NCBI GenBank assembly: GCA_003439945.1
Contig: QVRM01002356.1
Span: 157,555 to 221,554, forward strand
DNA from: Dermanyssus gallinae
Lineage: Eukaryota > Arthropoda > Arachnida > Mesostigmata > Dermanyssidae
Length of the DNA: 64,000 nucleotides
Direction of reading: 5' to 3'
Part shown: positions 21,160-32,940 of the stretch, one piece after another
Layout of the letters: each line of letters starts with the position of its first letter
Numbering within the stretch: position 1 is the stretch's first letter
Notes under the pieces: model-generated
What the model saw: the letters and a program-made list of their open reading frames with translations, nothing else
The model's database searches: none
Told to the model about the DNA's origin: nothing
Translations under genes and position numbers: made by a program

Positions 21160-22690
21160 CGAGTATGGTGTTAATTTCGTTGCAATCTCACAATCGGTTC
21201 ATACGAAAAATAAAAAAGTGTGAAAAAACAGTGTTGCAAAATATTGGCAACAATAACATGCTAACAACACAGCTCTTGTTTGTAGAGGATAGTCGATACT
21301 ACAGCTGATTGAGGTCGATCCCGGGGATCAAATGTCAGGAATATTGCCTAGCTAAATCAATCGTTCTATAGCTGCAAAATATTCTACAGCTTAGTCGTTG
21401 TTCCAAACTAACGGCGAAGCGTATGTTTAAACCATGGGTCGTACAAAGGATCTCTCGGATAACGAAAAGACAAAAATTGAGGCATATGCTGAGCTCGGTC
21501 ATACAGTAACTGCTAAAGCAACCAGATTAGGACGGCATAAGAGCACCATCAGCAGGTTCTTACACCCTGGAGTGAACCAAAGGTGCAGATCTAACAGTGG
21601 GCGTAAGCCAGTTTTGACTATTCGAGATCGGCGAAGGATCATACAGTTGGCTACTCATGACCAAATGTCTTCTTCCAGGATCAGGACTACTTTGGGAGTG
21701 CCAGTGCACCGATCTACAGTGTACCGAGTGTTAGGTTCTGACAAAAACGTGCGATACGCGAAAAGGAAGCTTATGCCGCGACTGCAACCGAAGCACATTG
21801 TCGCACGGCGTGAATTTTCGCATAGATACCAAACTTGGGATAACGAGTGGAAAAACATCGTCTTCTCGGATGAAAAGAAATTTAATCTCGATGGCCCTGA
21901 CGGCCGTCAGTACTATTGGCACGACTTACGGAAGGAACCTAAATGGTTCTCGAAACGTGTGGCCGGTGGTGGTTCTGTGAAATATTAGGGCGCGTTTGGA
22001 TATAATGGGAAGTCCGATCTAGTCGCGATTGTGGGCCGAAACAATTCCGACAAGTGCCAGCGTATCGTCGGTTCCCAGTTAGAAGCCCATTTCAGAAGAA
22101 TTGGGGGACCTGACGCAGTTTTTCAACAAGACAGCGCCACGTTTCATACCTCGGCTAGCACGATAGCATTTTTTCAAGAACAAGGAGTGCCACTTTTTGA
22201 CTGGCCGGCATTGAGTCCAGACCTGAATCCCATCGAAAATCGTTAGGGACATTTGGTGAAGCAGATTTACACAAATGGTCGACAATATGATAATTTGTCG
22301 GACCTCAAAGAAGCTGTCCAGCAAGCATGGACTAATTTTCCACTTTCGTACTTACAACAGCTCATTAACTCCATGAAAGACCAAGTTTACGATTAGATTC
22401 AGAAGAAGGAACGAAATCCCCGTTTCAAGAATAGAATATGTAGTATCAAATAAGTCATCAGCCCTGCTAAGAATCGAATACGCCGTAAGGCGTTATTGTT
22501 GCTAATATTTTGCAACACTGTTTTTTCACACTTTTTTATTTTTTGTATGAACCGATTGTGAGCTTGCAACGAAATTACCACCATACTCGTGTTTCGTCAT
22601 GTACAGCATGCGCTTAAAATTTCAAGCCATTCAAATAAACCAAGCCGAAATTATCACAAAAAAACATGAAGTGCTAATTTTTTGCAACAC

Positions 22691-22693
<3 letters not shown>
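21160..22693 (+). mobile_element. Tc1-like transposon, copy 1 (left end truncated)
   Basis: Contains a nearly complete Tc1-type transposase flanked by long inverted repeats (TCACAATCGGTTCATAC at the left, its complement at about 22545-22562). The right repeat runs about 210 bp out to GCAACACACT at 22693. The left repeat starts abruptly at GAGTATGGTG and lacks about 115 outer bases present in copy 2. The right end abuts a (TA)n array. Confidence 0.85.
21434..22396 (+). pseudogene. Tc1-like transposase, two nonsense mutations
   Basis: The frame opens with MGRTKDLSDNEKTKIEAY at 21434, a Tc1 N-terminal helix-turn-helix region followed by a second one. Catalytic blocks are IVFSDEKKFN, FQQDSATFHTS and SPDLNPIEN, the D,D34E arrangement. 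The frame is interrupted by TAG at 21986-21988 and TAG near 22244. Both stand where family members have Trp (VWGAFGYNGKS and ENLWG contexts), so each is explained by a single G-to-A change. The protein otherwise runs in one frame to TAG at 22394. Confidence 0.85.

Positions 22694-22757
<64 letters not shown>
22694..22757. repeat. (TA)n microsatellite at a transposon end
   Basis: Pure TA array starting at the right end of Tc1-like copy 1. Tc1 elements insert at TA. Confidence 0.9.
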
Positions 22758-22759
<2 letters not shown>

Positions 22760-24479
22760 CGACTCCCTTTATATGAATTAGAATAGTAGTAGTAACTACC
22801 GTTCCCACTATATGTATATATCTATACCCTTAAAGTGTCGTATGAAACAGGTCGCTCGTTGTGTCAGTCACGCGACAAGCGCGAAACGCCGTCCGGCGGC
22901 AACATTCTGATCGCTGAAAACAACGTGGAATAAAGAGCACTCTTACTCTACGTGCCCACATAAATATGTTTATGTAGACATGTAGTGCGTGCCTGCCGGC
23001 CGGTCGGTCGAACGGCCAATAATCCCTTTGTAAACGATTTATGTCTGTTTCAAGTTTCTGCCGACAAAGCGTAGTCACGTTCAGCGGCGCGCATTTGTTC
23101 GTGTCTATTGTCTGAATTCTGGACTCACGCGGCCCCCGCTCTCGAGGCGCACTCCCAATGCGGCGTCGTCTTCGTCGTTGTGGCAATAACGCTGCTACGT
23201 GAGGGCGATCAGCTTCCATAAGCATTTGATGCGAGTCGTCGGTCGAGCGGTCGCCACGCCATATACATACACTCGTAGCCGACGTGCAGCGAATACGGCA
23301 TTTCAGCGGCAACAAGGGGCAAGATTTCCGCCGTAGTGTATACACTATGGGAATGGATTCCACAAGTTGAATTGATCATTCGGCCACGTCTCTTGGCCGC
23401 GTCTCGAAAGCAGTCCGTTTCAGATTGCTCCTCAAAAACACATGTTACTACACCAAACATGTGGACACGGTAGCGTTTGTTACAGCCGTTACGGGAAGGC
23501 TTTTTCTTCAATGTTAGTCAGGTTGGGGGGGGGGGGATAGGCTTAGGCAAAATAAAACCCACCCACTTGTCCGATGAGTCAACACATGTGAGGCGGAAGA
23601 CTACTGTATGCCAATATTTTGTCGTTACCTTTAGCATGCTCACGGTGGAGTTATCTTGGATTTCTCTGGCAGATGAATGTAACAACGGGGCGATTCTCGA
23701 CTCGATTCAGCAATCAACGAAGAAGAAATAAAATCTCAGTTCTCATCCATAATAAAAACTGCCTCAGTTCTAAGAGAAATTTATGGTTGAAATGTTTTTG
23801 GAAATGCAAAAATGTTTGTAAGCTAATAGTGTAATATTACTCTCAAGTAACCTAAGAACAGCCGCCATGCAATTTGGCAATCAACTCATAAATAAATTGT
23901 CCTCGGATAGAATATTTTACTCTTAGCGCATAGCATTCAAGAGCTCCGAGAGTGATACTGGCCACTTCATCAATATAAATCGTGAGAATACCCGATTAAT
24001 GAGTATTTGTGCAGCTTACTGGTCTCCGCACGGCCGCCATCGACCATCAAAAAGGCATTCCAAACCAGCATTTTGCCCCGCTCAAAGAGTGCTAAACGTA
24101 TCATTTATAGCGGAATGTGGTTGTGGTATATAAGATCCGGGATATATATATAGTACTCAAGTCGAGTGTATTCTAAATAGGAATCTGCCGGAGTGCTGGT
24201 GGGTTCCGGCAATGCAATAGATGACAGGTTGAGCAGATCATTCCACGGGCCGACAGGAGCACTGCTCGTTTGCCTCACAGAAGCCAACTTTCGTGCACAC
24301 TGCAGGATAAAAGTCGTGAATTTCATGACGCTTAGTGAGGTGGCGAGCTTAGTACTAGGCATCCTTCCACGAATAGCTGATCGTTCCTTGCGTCCGATAG
24401 AAGTCCATGTCCAGTTGGCACATCTTAGCTTCCCACATAAATAAATGCTCTTAATACTCGCGGGTTAGCCGCAAATTAA
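22760..24479. other. No gene supported
   Basis: Overlapping frames at 22830-23511 lack domains or consistent splice signals. A G12 run lies at 23525-23536. The minus-strand frame at 24105-24362 is unassigned. Confidence 0.4.
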
Positions 24480-24865
24480 AGCAGCGCTGAAGGTCATCTG
24501 TAAAAAGTCGGGTGCCCGCTGCCAGGTATCGGTTACGGCTGCTTCGGTAAACGCCCATAGCCCGTTCCGCAGCTTAGGTTGTAGGACGAGACCCGCTGCT
24601 TTCAATGATACCCTGGTCCGTGATATAAGATCTTCTGGCTCCTCGTGTGTTCCCAAACCCGCAGGTTTGTATACAGAGGACTCCCGTCGTCCTGATGGAA
24701 TGACCCTAACAGCCTTTGAGAGCGCGAAAACACTCGTCTGGGACGCTGCCGTGACTGACTCTTTAGTACCCTTAATTATTAGTCGCTGCGCTGCTCAGGC
24801 TAATTATGCTGTTTCGGCGGAGAGAACCAAGTGTCGGAAGTATGCATCTATATATATATATATAT
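24480..24865 (+). mobile_element. Degenerate reverse-transcriptase-linked C-terminal fragment
   Basis: The plus strand near 24690-24845 reads SRRPDGMTLTAF, then KTLVWDAAVTDSLVP and AERTKCRKYAS. This is the KRPDG...LVWD...K-KY pattern found at the end of many invertebrate non-LTR polyproteins. Upstream frames are broken. Confidence 0.55.
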
Positions 24866-25370
24866 ATATATACCATTGTGAGCATAGGTTAATTCCATCA
24901 AACCCCGTTTAATGTACGTGGCTTCGAGTTCATTAAAGTTCGAGGCTCTGAGATGTTCCCAGATAAGTTCGATCGCATGGCTTGCTCTAGGGGCAACTTT
25001 CAGGTTAATTAATTTTAAAAATTAACAGTACCGTAATATATAACGGTATTGTTTCACGGCCATCTGTAGAAGACCGAATGAGCGCGCAAAGTGGAAACAA
25101 AAACGGTAAAGCTCATCATTCAAATGACAACCAGATAAAGGATATCGGCAAGCGTTATTGTGAGTAGCAACACCGTGCAATATGTAACACTGCATTTTTG
25201 TTGCGAAAAAACTTAGGAGTTTTCTTTACTTATACTTTTCACGAATGAAACTTTGAAGGCATGTTTAATGTACACAATTCTTAGTGGTAGGCCAACGAGG
25301 ACCCGCATATAATCAGGTTAAATTGTTTCATCTGAGAATGCGAGCACGCAACGATGCAGCGCTATGGCAC

Positions 25371-25373
<3 letters not shown>

Positions 25374-25412
<39 letters not shown>
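25374..25412. repeat. (TA)n microsatellite
   Basis: TA array just upstream of the candidate exon at 25430. Confidence 0.85.
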
Positions 25413-25417
<5 letters not shown>

Positions 25418-25429
25418 TCAACGCGGCAG

Positions 25430-25563
25430 ATACCCCGCTGTTCGTAGAGAACCTGAAGAAGCGACTGAATCTCCCTGCGACACCGGGATACGATCGTTTC
25501 ATTAGTGAATACGAACTTAAATGGCAGAAATTGATCCAGAATTTTACACAGTTGGGGCAATGA
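25430..25563 (+). CDS. Candidate terminal exon, unknown gene
   Basis: After a possible acceptor (TTCAACGCGGCAG at 25417-25429), 44 codons read TPLFVENLKKRLNLPATPGY, then DRFISEYELKWQKLIQNF, ending LGQ and TGA. The amphipathic charge pattern looks protein-like. An AATAAA lies about 320 bp downstream near 25881. No partner exon or family is recognised. It may also be a leftover of an unlisted mobile element. Confidence 0.3.
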
Positions 25564-25890
25564 CATCAGATTCATGGAAAGATGTAGGTAGGACTAACCG
25601 CCATATTGTTACGCGATTTGCCGTGCACGGGTATCTCCACGTCGTGTGTCGCACAGTGGGATTCCATGAGCCAAATGAATCTTGTGTTTGTAAAAATTGT
25701 AGCAATCCATGTTTAAAGTATCACGCCACTCACTGTATATATTTCATCTCGTTATCACGATTGGCGAATGCTTCTGGTAACTTACCGCTGTAAATATGTG
25801 TGTTACGGCTTATTTGTTGCCAACGTGTTTGTTTGTATGTAGGTATAGATTAGGTATTCTTTTACCCAACATGGTGTGGAAATAAATGAA

Positions 25891-25892
<2 letters not shown>

Positions 25893-25931
<39 letters not shown>
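25893..25931. repeat. (TA)n microsatellite at a transposon end
   Basis: Abuts the left terminal repeat of Tc1-like copy 2. Confidence 0.85.
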
Positions 25932-25934
<3 letters not shown>

Positions 25935-26228
25935 GCGTTGCAAAAAAATAGCAACTCATGTTTTTTGGTAATAATTTCGGCTTGATTTATTTGAATGGCT
26001 TGAAATTTTATGAGCCTGATGTAAATGACGAACCACGAGTATGGTGTTAATTTCGCAATCTCACGATCGGCTCGTACAAAAACTAAAAAAGTGTGAAAGA
26101 ACAGTGTTGCAAAATATTAACAACAATAACGCCTTACGGAGTATTCGATTCTTAGCAGAGCTGTGTGACTTATTTGATACTACATATTATATTCTAGAAA
26201 ACGGGTTTGTGGTCCCTTCTTCTGAATC

Positions 26229-29200
26229 AAAACAACTGCCACTGGAAACCTCGCAACCCGGTCAGCAATTCCAAGCTCCGCAGGCCCAGCGGAGTGAACA
26301 TGAAACGGAAGGAGTTCCACGAACGCGAGGAAATAGGACCATCTTCAGTTCGAGAAACTATGATGGAGTATATAGAATCCGCTCTGCAACACTACGAGGC
26401 ACCTCAAGCCAAGCGCCCCCGCGTTCCACCAGTAATGGGACGACGCTTCGCATCACACAATGGAACATCGAGGGCGTAGGTTCGGTGATGGATTTTATAT
26501 CTAGCGGCAGTTTTCACGGTCTAGATGTAATAGTACTGACGGAAACATTTGCTACGAAACATTTTGATGTTCAGGGGTTTTATGACTAACACTGCCCAGC
26601 CACTGCCCACGAAGCCGGAAAGCCAACGGGTGGTGTTTCTGTATTGCTGAGCCGGCATTTAAAAAATGTTAGACTGGTATTAGCAGAGGATGATACTGTG
26701 GTCATAGACACAGTACCGCAGACTCGACCGAAGACTTTGTAGAGAAATATTGTTCTACGTTCTCAAGAGTGCCAAGTAATCAACCAGTCATACTTGCTGC
26801 CGACCGTCAATTGCCGCCTTGATGTATCGTCTCCGAGAACATCTGCACTCATCGATGTTCTCTATCAGTACGGTCTCTGGATATGTAGTGACCCACAAAC
26901 TCCCACCTTCTTTGTGGACTCGCGTGGACCAACACCCAACAGCTCGCAAGCTCGTTCCGGGACGTCGACAATTGACATATTTGCGACTTCATTTTCGAAA
27001 GATAATGTGGTATTCAAAGGGTATGAATATCTGACGGTTACAGGTCTAAAGAAACACGTGCCCGCCTCTATTGATGTTTCGTTGACTACGCCAGCTACAA
27101 CTTCTAGCAGGCAAGGTGTCTCTTGGAAGATTAGTATTACGTTGCTTCTAGAGAGCCTCGCAAACTGGGATCCTCAATCCATTAAGTCCAAGCCGCTATC
27201 TTATGTCGTCGACTTCGTTTCAACGGTAGTGGTGGAGTCAGCCAGCAAATCGCAGAATTTCAAACGGAAATCGGCCGCATGGTTTGATCGGGAATGTTAT
27301 GAACTTCACCAACATTTGCTAAGTCTGCTATCAACATCGAGGACATTTCGATCAACTCGGGACGCTTACTTAGATTTGCGCAAAAAATATCGGTCCCTTA
27401 CGTCAACAAAAAAGGAAGATTTCTTCATAAAACAGGATGAAACACATGAAGAAGTGATGGAAGCACATGAACGACCCTACCTCGCCGCTCAGACAGCGCG
27501 AATGTGCCGCAGTTGCACAATTCCTGGAGATGTGCTTCGTGAACATTTCGAGGGCATGTTTGCCTCTACCAATACAGTGCCCCGGGAAATTCCAGTTGCA
27601 ACAGAACCTGACGAGGAATTTGAGAAGGCTCTAGTAGCTTCTCTAGAAGCACCCGTCAGCTACAGCGAGGTTCTAGAGGCTATTGGCCAAGCTAAAAGGA
27701 ATAAAGCGTTCGGTCCCGACCTTGTCCGAAACAAACACCTCAAAGACACCCCTCATATTTGGCCTATTCTCCTTGAATATTCAATAGATGTTTAGATGAG
27801 GGCTATGTCCCGGAAGCATGGCGGGAGTGCATCTTTAAGGTCATCCCAAAAGGAAAGGGTGATCCTACTGATGTCCAATCCTGGAGGGGCATTGCCAAGA
27901 AGAATTGTATTTATAAGATTTTGGCATCGGTGCTCACAGAACGCCTTTCTATATTATTTCATCACCGAAACATAAAACCACAAGAACAGCATGGATTCCG
28001 TCAAGGAAATTCGGTCATAACAGCATGCACGAAGTTATTATCCGAAGTGAAAAGAAGCCTGGAACTTCATAAATCAAGGGGAAGATTTCTATATGCCTTA
28101 TTTGTCGATCTGAAGGCCGCTTTTAACACTGCTCCGCGAAATGTTGTACTTCAGAAGCTCGCCAATGCAGGTGCTGGCCCCAAGACACTAACCCTAATCG
28201 CCAGCATTCTTCAAGCAAACCCGATAATCCTTGACGATTCGATCTGTGAGCATGAGCCCGTTATCCAGACCACAGGTTATGCTCAAGGTGATAATCTTAG
28301 CCCTCTGCTTTTTTATACTCTTCTCAGCGATCTGCCGCCAATAATTCACAAGGAACACGATACGGTCGGCATCATACTATACATGTACTACATATACATC
28401 ATACTATATGTATGCTGACGATATCGTCATGTACAGTCGTGACAAGTTGGAGTTGCAGCGAAGCATACGCACCCTGGAGGGGTACTGCAAGAACAACGGC
28501 CTTAAGATTAACGCCGAGAAAACAAAAGCTATCAAATTTAGACCTAGGAGACCGCTTGTCCGATCGCTTGAAACTCAGTACTGTCACCTTGAGGTTAACT
28601 TTTCGATAAAGGGCACAACCTTTGAACAACACATCGCCGAACGAACCAGAAAAGTCTAGTCGCGATGTGTACAATCGAAAAGCCCCAACAATTATCCCTG
28701 ACCACACTAAAAGCACCTTTTGACCTGAAAGCTGCTTCGGTGGCGGCCTACGGCATCCAGGTCATATGGGAACACCTCAGCCTATCACAGCTAGAAAAAC
28801 TAGATAAAATTAAGCCTACGTTTTTCAAGCTAGCCATTGGGTTACCACGAAATGCAAAAAACCGTCTAGTTTGCCTTATGACTTCTACTCAACCACTTAT
28901 AGATGATCTAGTAACTAGATTCCGTCTCTCAGAAACCGCTGCTCTTATTCAGTTTAGAGAAAACTTTATGAAGAAAGTTCGAGCAGTTCCCGGAAGCTTC
29001 TTTAATTCCCCAGCAATGGTCACACAGAACTGGCAGAGACCACTACAAGCCAACCGACAACCCGCTATTCACTTCACGGGTTTCACCATAAACTCTGCCA
29101 TCGAAGAGGCTTCCACGATCCTGATGTCGGCTGTTTGTGCCGTTTATGTAACCAGCCGTGCTCTATCTACCATCTCGATAACTGTCAGAGAGCTATTTCT

Positions 29201-29327
29201 CTTTACGCCCTCTTCTTACGCAGTTAGCTCGATGATATTTCATTACTTATCTATAAACATGTGTTTTATTACAATGATATACATACCATACATATGGTGA
29301 AATAAATAAATGATGATGATAAAACAA
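26229..29327 (+). mobile_element. APE-type non-LTR retrotransposon inserted in Tc1-like copy 2
   Basis: The left junction is CTTCTGAATC|AAAACAACTG and the right junction is GATAAAACAA|ATCGTAAAC. Copy 1 of the Tc1 family has the uninterrupted order GAATC-TA-ATCG, so the break is exact to within two bases. No target-site duplication is visible, and two bases may have been lost. The 3' end is AAATAAATAAATGATGATGAT, a short tandem tail rather than poly-A. A length of about 3.1 kb and overlapping 5' frames fit a short RTE-like or jockey-like layout; the clade is undecided. Confidence 0.85.
26301..29300 (+). pseudogene. Non-LTR ORF2: endonuclease plus reverse transcriptase, broken
   Basis: Order of parts: a short basic leader (MKRKEFHEREE at 26301); an APE endonuclease start LRITQWNIEGVGSV (from 26447) with VIVLTETFA; a stop at 26587 and further breaks to 26740; an endonuclease C-terminal part and linker from 26794 (stop at 27793); then reverse transcriptase. 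The latter has HGFRQGNSVITACTK, LFVDLKAAFNTAPR, YAQGDNLSPLLFY and, after a frameshift, MYADDIVMYS with thumb residues NGLKINAEKTKAIKF. A C-terminal domain follows from 28700. The frame change before YADD comes from a local duplication at 28371-28416. Confidence 0.85.
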
Positions 29328-30164
29328 ATCGTAAACTCGGTCTTTCATGGAGTTAATAAGCTGTTGTAAGTACGAAAGTGGAATATCAGTCTATGCTTGC
29401 TGGACAGCTTCTTTGAGGTCCGACAGATTATCATATTGTCGACCATTTGCGTAAATCTGCTTTGCAAAATGTCTCTAAAGATTTTCGGTGTGATTCAGGT
29501 CCGGACTCAATGCCGGCCAGTCAAATGGTGGCATTCCCTGTTCTTGAAAAAAGGCTATAGTGCTAGCCGAGGTACGAAATGTGGCGTTGTCTTGTTGAAA
29601 AACTGCGTCAGGTACCCCAATTCTTTTGAAATGGACTCGAACTGGGAACCGACGATACGCTAGTACTTGTCGGAATTGTTTCTACCCCAATCGTGACTAG
29701 ATCAGACTTCCCATTATATCTAAACGCGCCCCAATATTTCACAGAACCACCACCGGCCACACGTTTTGAGAATCATTTGGGTTCCTTCCGTAAGTCATGC
29801 CAATAGTACTGACAGCCGTCAGAGCCATTGAGATTAAATTTCTTTTCGTCCGAGAGACGGTGTTATTCCACTTGTTATCTCGGGTTTTCTGCACTGGCGC
29901 TCCCAAAGTGCTTCTGATTCTGGAAGAAAACATTTGGCCATGATTAGCCAACTGTATAATCCTACGCCGGTCTTGAATAGTCAAAACTGGCTTACGTCCA
30001 CTGTTAGATCTGCACCTTCAGTTCACTCCAGGGTGTAAGAACCTGCTGGTGGTGCTCTTATGCCGTCCTAATCTGTTTGCTATAGCAGTTACTGCATGGC
30101 CGAGCACAGCATATGCCTCAATTCTTGTCTTTTCGTTATCCGAGAGATTCTTTGTACGATCCAT
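29328..30164 (-). pseudogene. Tc1-like transposase, copy 2, internally deleted
   Basis: Same family as the 21434 frame. On the minus strand it starts MDRTKNLSDNEKTRIEAY at 30164. Compared with copy 1, about 40 codons are missing between the second helix-turn-helix (LGAPV) and the first catalytic block near 29870, and several frameshifts are present. The C-terminal codons end at the retrotransposon junction. Confidence 0.8.
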
Positions 30165-30542
30165 GGTTTAAACATAAGCTTCATCGTTAGTTCGGAAGAG
30201 CGACGAAGCTGTGGAATATTTTGCAGCTAAAGAACAATTGATTTAGCTAGACAATATTCCTGACATTTGATCCCCAGGATCGTATATCAGCTGTAGTATC
30301 GATTAGCCTTTACAAACAAGAGCTGTGTTGTTAGCATGTTATTGTTGCTATTATTTTGTGACACTGTTTATTCACACTTTTTATGTTTTGTATGAACCGA
30401 TTGTGAGATTGCAACGAACTAAACACCATACTCGTGGTTCGTCATATACATCATGAGCATGCCCAAAAAATGTCAAGCCATTCAAATAAATCAAGCCGAA
30501 ATTATCACAAAAAAACATGAATTGCTAATTTTTTGCAACGCA

Positions 30543-30543
30543 C

Positions 30544-30597
<54 letters not shown>
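30543..30597. repeat. (TA)n microsatellite at a transposon end
   Basis: Abuts the right terminal repeat of Tc1-like copy 2. Confidence 0.9.
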
Positions 30598-30599
<2 letters not shown>

Positions 30600-30829
30600 T
30601 TTTATTTACCATTCCTTGTGAAACATTTTTTGAATCAGATGAGCTCGTTGTGTAGTATGTCATACAGCGTGCTGCTAGATTCGTATATAGTTGTATATTA
30701 TCGCTATGGTATCATTATATGTATTTGAACAAACATCCTCTTCTGTCGTGCATTCATACTATTAACTGGATATCACGATGGTTATATTACTATTTAATTA
30801 CACAATAGTTTGTTTTAGCGGGGCGTTTT

Positions 30830-31990
30830 CCCATGGTTCCTTACAATCTATGCAATTTCCCTATCCTGCGTTTGGTTTCATTTATCTCTTGCCATAATGG
30901 TTTATCACCGAAACCTTATGTCTCGGCTAGGGACACTGTTCTCACTCCTCCTAGGTCGTCGCACTGGAGCACGATATGTTCGATAGATTCTTCTTCTATA
31001 TCACACGCTCTACACCGAACGGTCTCAATTTCCGAGTATCTGGCCGCCAGCAGTCGGGTGTTGAGCATACCGGCCCTACAGTCAGCGAACAGCCCGGACG
31101 CTTGCGAGTTCGAATAAATAATATTTTTTCGGCCGTATTCCTTTTTTTGTTGCCTAAACAATTGCAAGGATGTCTTTCTCTCCATATCCTCTCTCAATCT
31201 TTCTTCGACTGCTTTGTCAATTTTCTTCTTCACATCTTTGGTTATCTGTTTAAATGTTATCACCTTGTGTTCTTCAAAATCCATCGTATTGTACTTGAAT
31301 TTGCGTTCAAGGAACTTTAGCCGTCTATCCCATTTGCTTGTATTTTTTTTGCTCAGTTTTGCTGTGAGCAGTTCGGCCGCCCAGTTTTGTTCTTCCTCAC
31401 TTGAAGCTATGTTTTTTAGACGGCTTACATACGATATCTTTGATTGTGCTTCCCTTGCCCAGAAGCTGGAGACTCCGAATTCCCCTTCGATAAATTGTGA
31501 TGCACATGTATACCTACATTGCATTGCATGTCGGCCAACTGCACGTTGTATTGTGTCCAATCTGTTTACCATGCTTGCGTCTAAACTCACAATAGCGTTA
31601 GCGTACGTCAGTCACTGTTGGCACAAACATGCTTTTCCAAAGCTCTTTAGCCACCATGAATCTATTGCAACTCCACAAAGCCTTCCCCCCTTCTATTATA
31701 ACCCCCAATAATTTGTATGCGTTTTTAGATTCTATTTATTTTCCCTGTATCTGTAGAATCATTTCTCTGATATCTTCGGAAAATATTACAATTGCACATT
31801 TTATTTCGTTGAACTCCTGTCCAATATTTTTCGCCGTTTCTCCGCATATTGTTAAAATTTTTGCCTATATTTTTGCATATAACCTAGGACCGATGGATTG
31901 GCCAACGCTGACCCATATAAAGTCTTATCTACTCGCCGTTGATTCAATTGACGAACTAATGGCCAGAATTTCCGTCGTCGCTGAAACCGT
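30830..31990 (-). mobile_element. Non-LTR retrotransposon fragment, family C-like (reverse-transcriptase thumb to C-terminus)
   Basis: The minus strand holds a thumb-like segment, ETAKNIGQEFNEIKCAIVIF and KNAYKLLGVII, at about 31690-31860 with stops. A 224-codon open frame (31590-30916) follows, ending in CRACDIEEESIEHIVLQC, a zinc-knuckle-like C-x2-C...H...C motif. SQASGLFADCRAGMLNTR resembles the copies at 8490 and 50168 but is clearly diverged. The upstream part of the element is missing. Confidence 0.75.
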
Positions 31991-32499
31991 TTGAGAGGTG
32001 CTTAACATAGTGGAACACGCGTGACAACATAATTTCAATAGTTACACAAGTAGATATCTGAAGCTATACATTTATCAAAAAAGCAGAAGCTGTATAAACA
32101 AACGATATATGCCAGGAATAATATTGGTCAAGGGTATCTTGCTTAAGTCCACCCAAGCGCATAGTTTCTAATCACAAAAAAAGGCTACCTAATGTCTACA
32201 GATCGCAGATTGCAATTGGGCATGCTAGAAACAAGCTTCCACCTCAGTTAGTTACAGGGAGTTCTCGACTCCTCTAGCATGCTTAAAACGGCTAGATACA
32301 ATACTAAATTAAATCCCTCTTGCATAGAGCCCTATAATTACTTACGATAACGAGGACGCGTGAACTCACTGGCGTTTCACCACCGCGGAAACGTTTGACT
32401 GATTGTGCGACGTTACGTCTGGCTACGTTGCGCTGTATACGTACACCTAAACGCAGTTCAAGTGAGACAAATCAACAGTTGCGCCCGGGCGTCTATAGG

Positions 32500-32534
<35 letters not shown>

Positions 32535-32545
32535 TTATTTATGTA

Positions 32546-32595
<50 letters not shown>

Positions 32596-32928
32596 CAGAG
32601 GGAGGGCGAGAAAAGTCGAGACTAAGCAACTTTTCTACTCCGACACAATTTACTCAACTATTTTTATGGGGAGTACCCCTGAGACACCGCGCAAAATTCA
32701 AATATTGGCGCCTTAGCAATTTCCGTCTGCGCGGACTATCGGCCATCGCCATCGACGACAAGAAAGAGGAGTATGCAGTAACCACCAACCGCAGTGGCCG
32801 CCCGGCGGCCAGGAGACCCGAGGCGGCGGCGGTGGTGGTGTCAACAGAAGCAGACGACGGCTCGTCCGTGTGGTGTTCGAAAGGTCAATCGTAGGGGTCT
32901 ATTCGGCAACTCGAGCTCGACTGGAAAA
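31991..32928. other. Intergenic; (TA)n-(GA)n array and ATP5MG upstream region
   Basis: A compound (TA)n-(GA)n array occupies 32502-32596. The stretch 32700-32928 is GC-rich and immediately precedes the ATP synthase g start codon, so it probably holds promoter and 5' UTR. No TATA box is evident. Confidence 0.5.
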
Positions 32929-32940
32929 ATGGCTGCTCAG
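32929..32940 (+). CDS. ATP5MG: ATP5MG exon 1 (coding part)
   Basis: Only four codons (MAAQ) before the donor CAG|GTAAGT. Animal orthologues also begin with MAQ or similar. The next ATG downstream is not in a usable context. Confidence 0.85.

Larger units (their letters stand above)
25932..30543 (-). mobile_element. Tc1-like transposon, copy 2, split by a retrotransposon
   Basis: Both terminal repeats are complete: GGTGCGTTGCAAAAAAATAG at the left and the complement of AGTGCGTTGCAAAAAATTAG at the right, each about 210 bp and each next to TA repeats. The element lies on the minus strand. Its 3' flank at 25932-26228 is separated from its transposase at 29328-30164 by the inserted non-LTR element. 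Without the insertion it would be about 1.5 kb, like copy 1. Confidence 0.9.
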
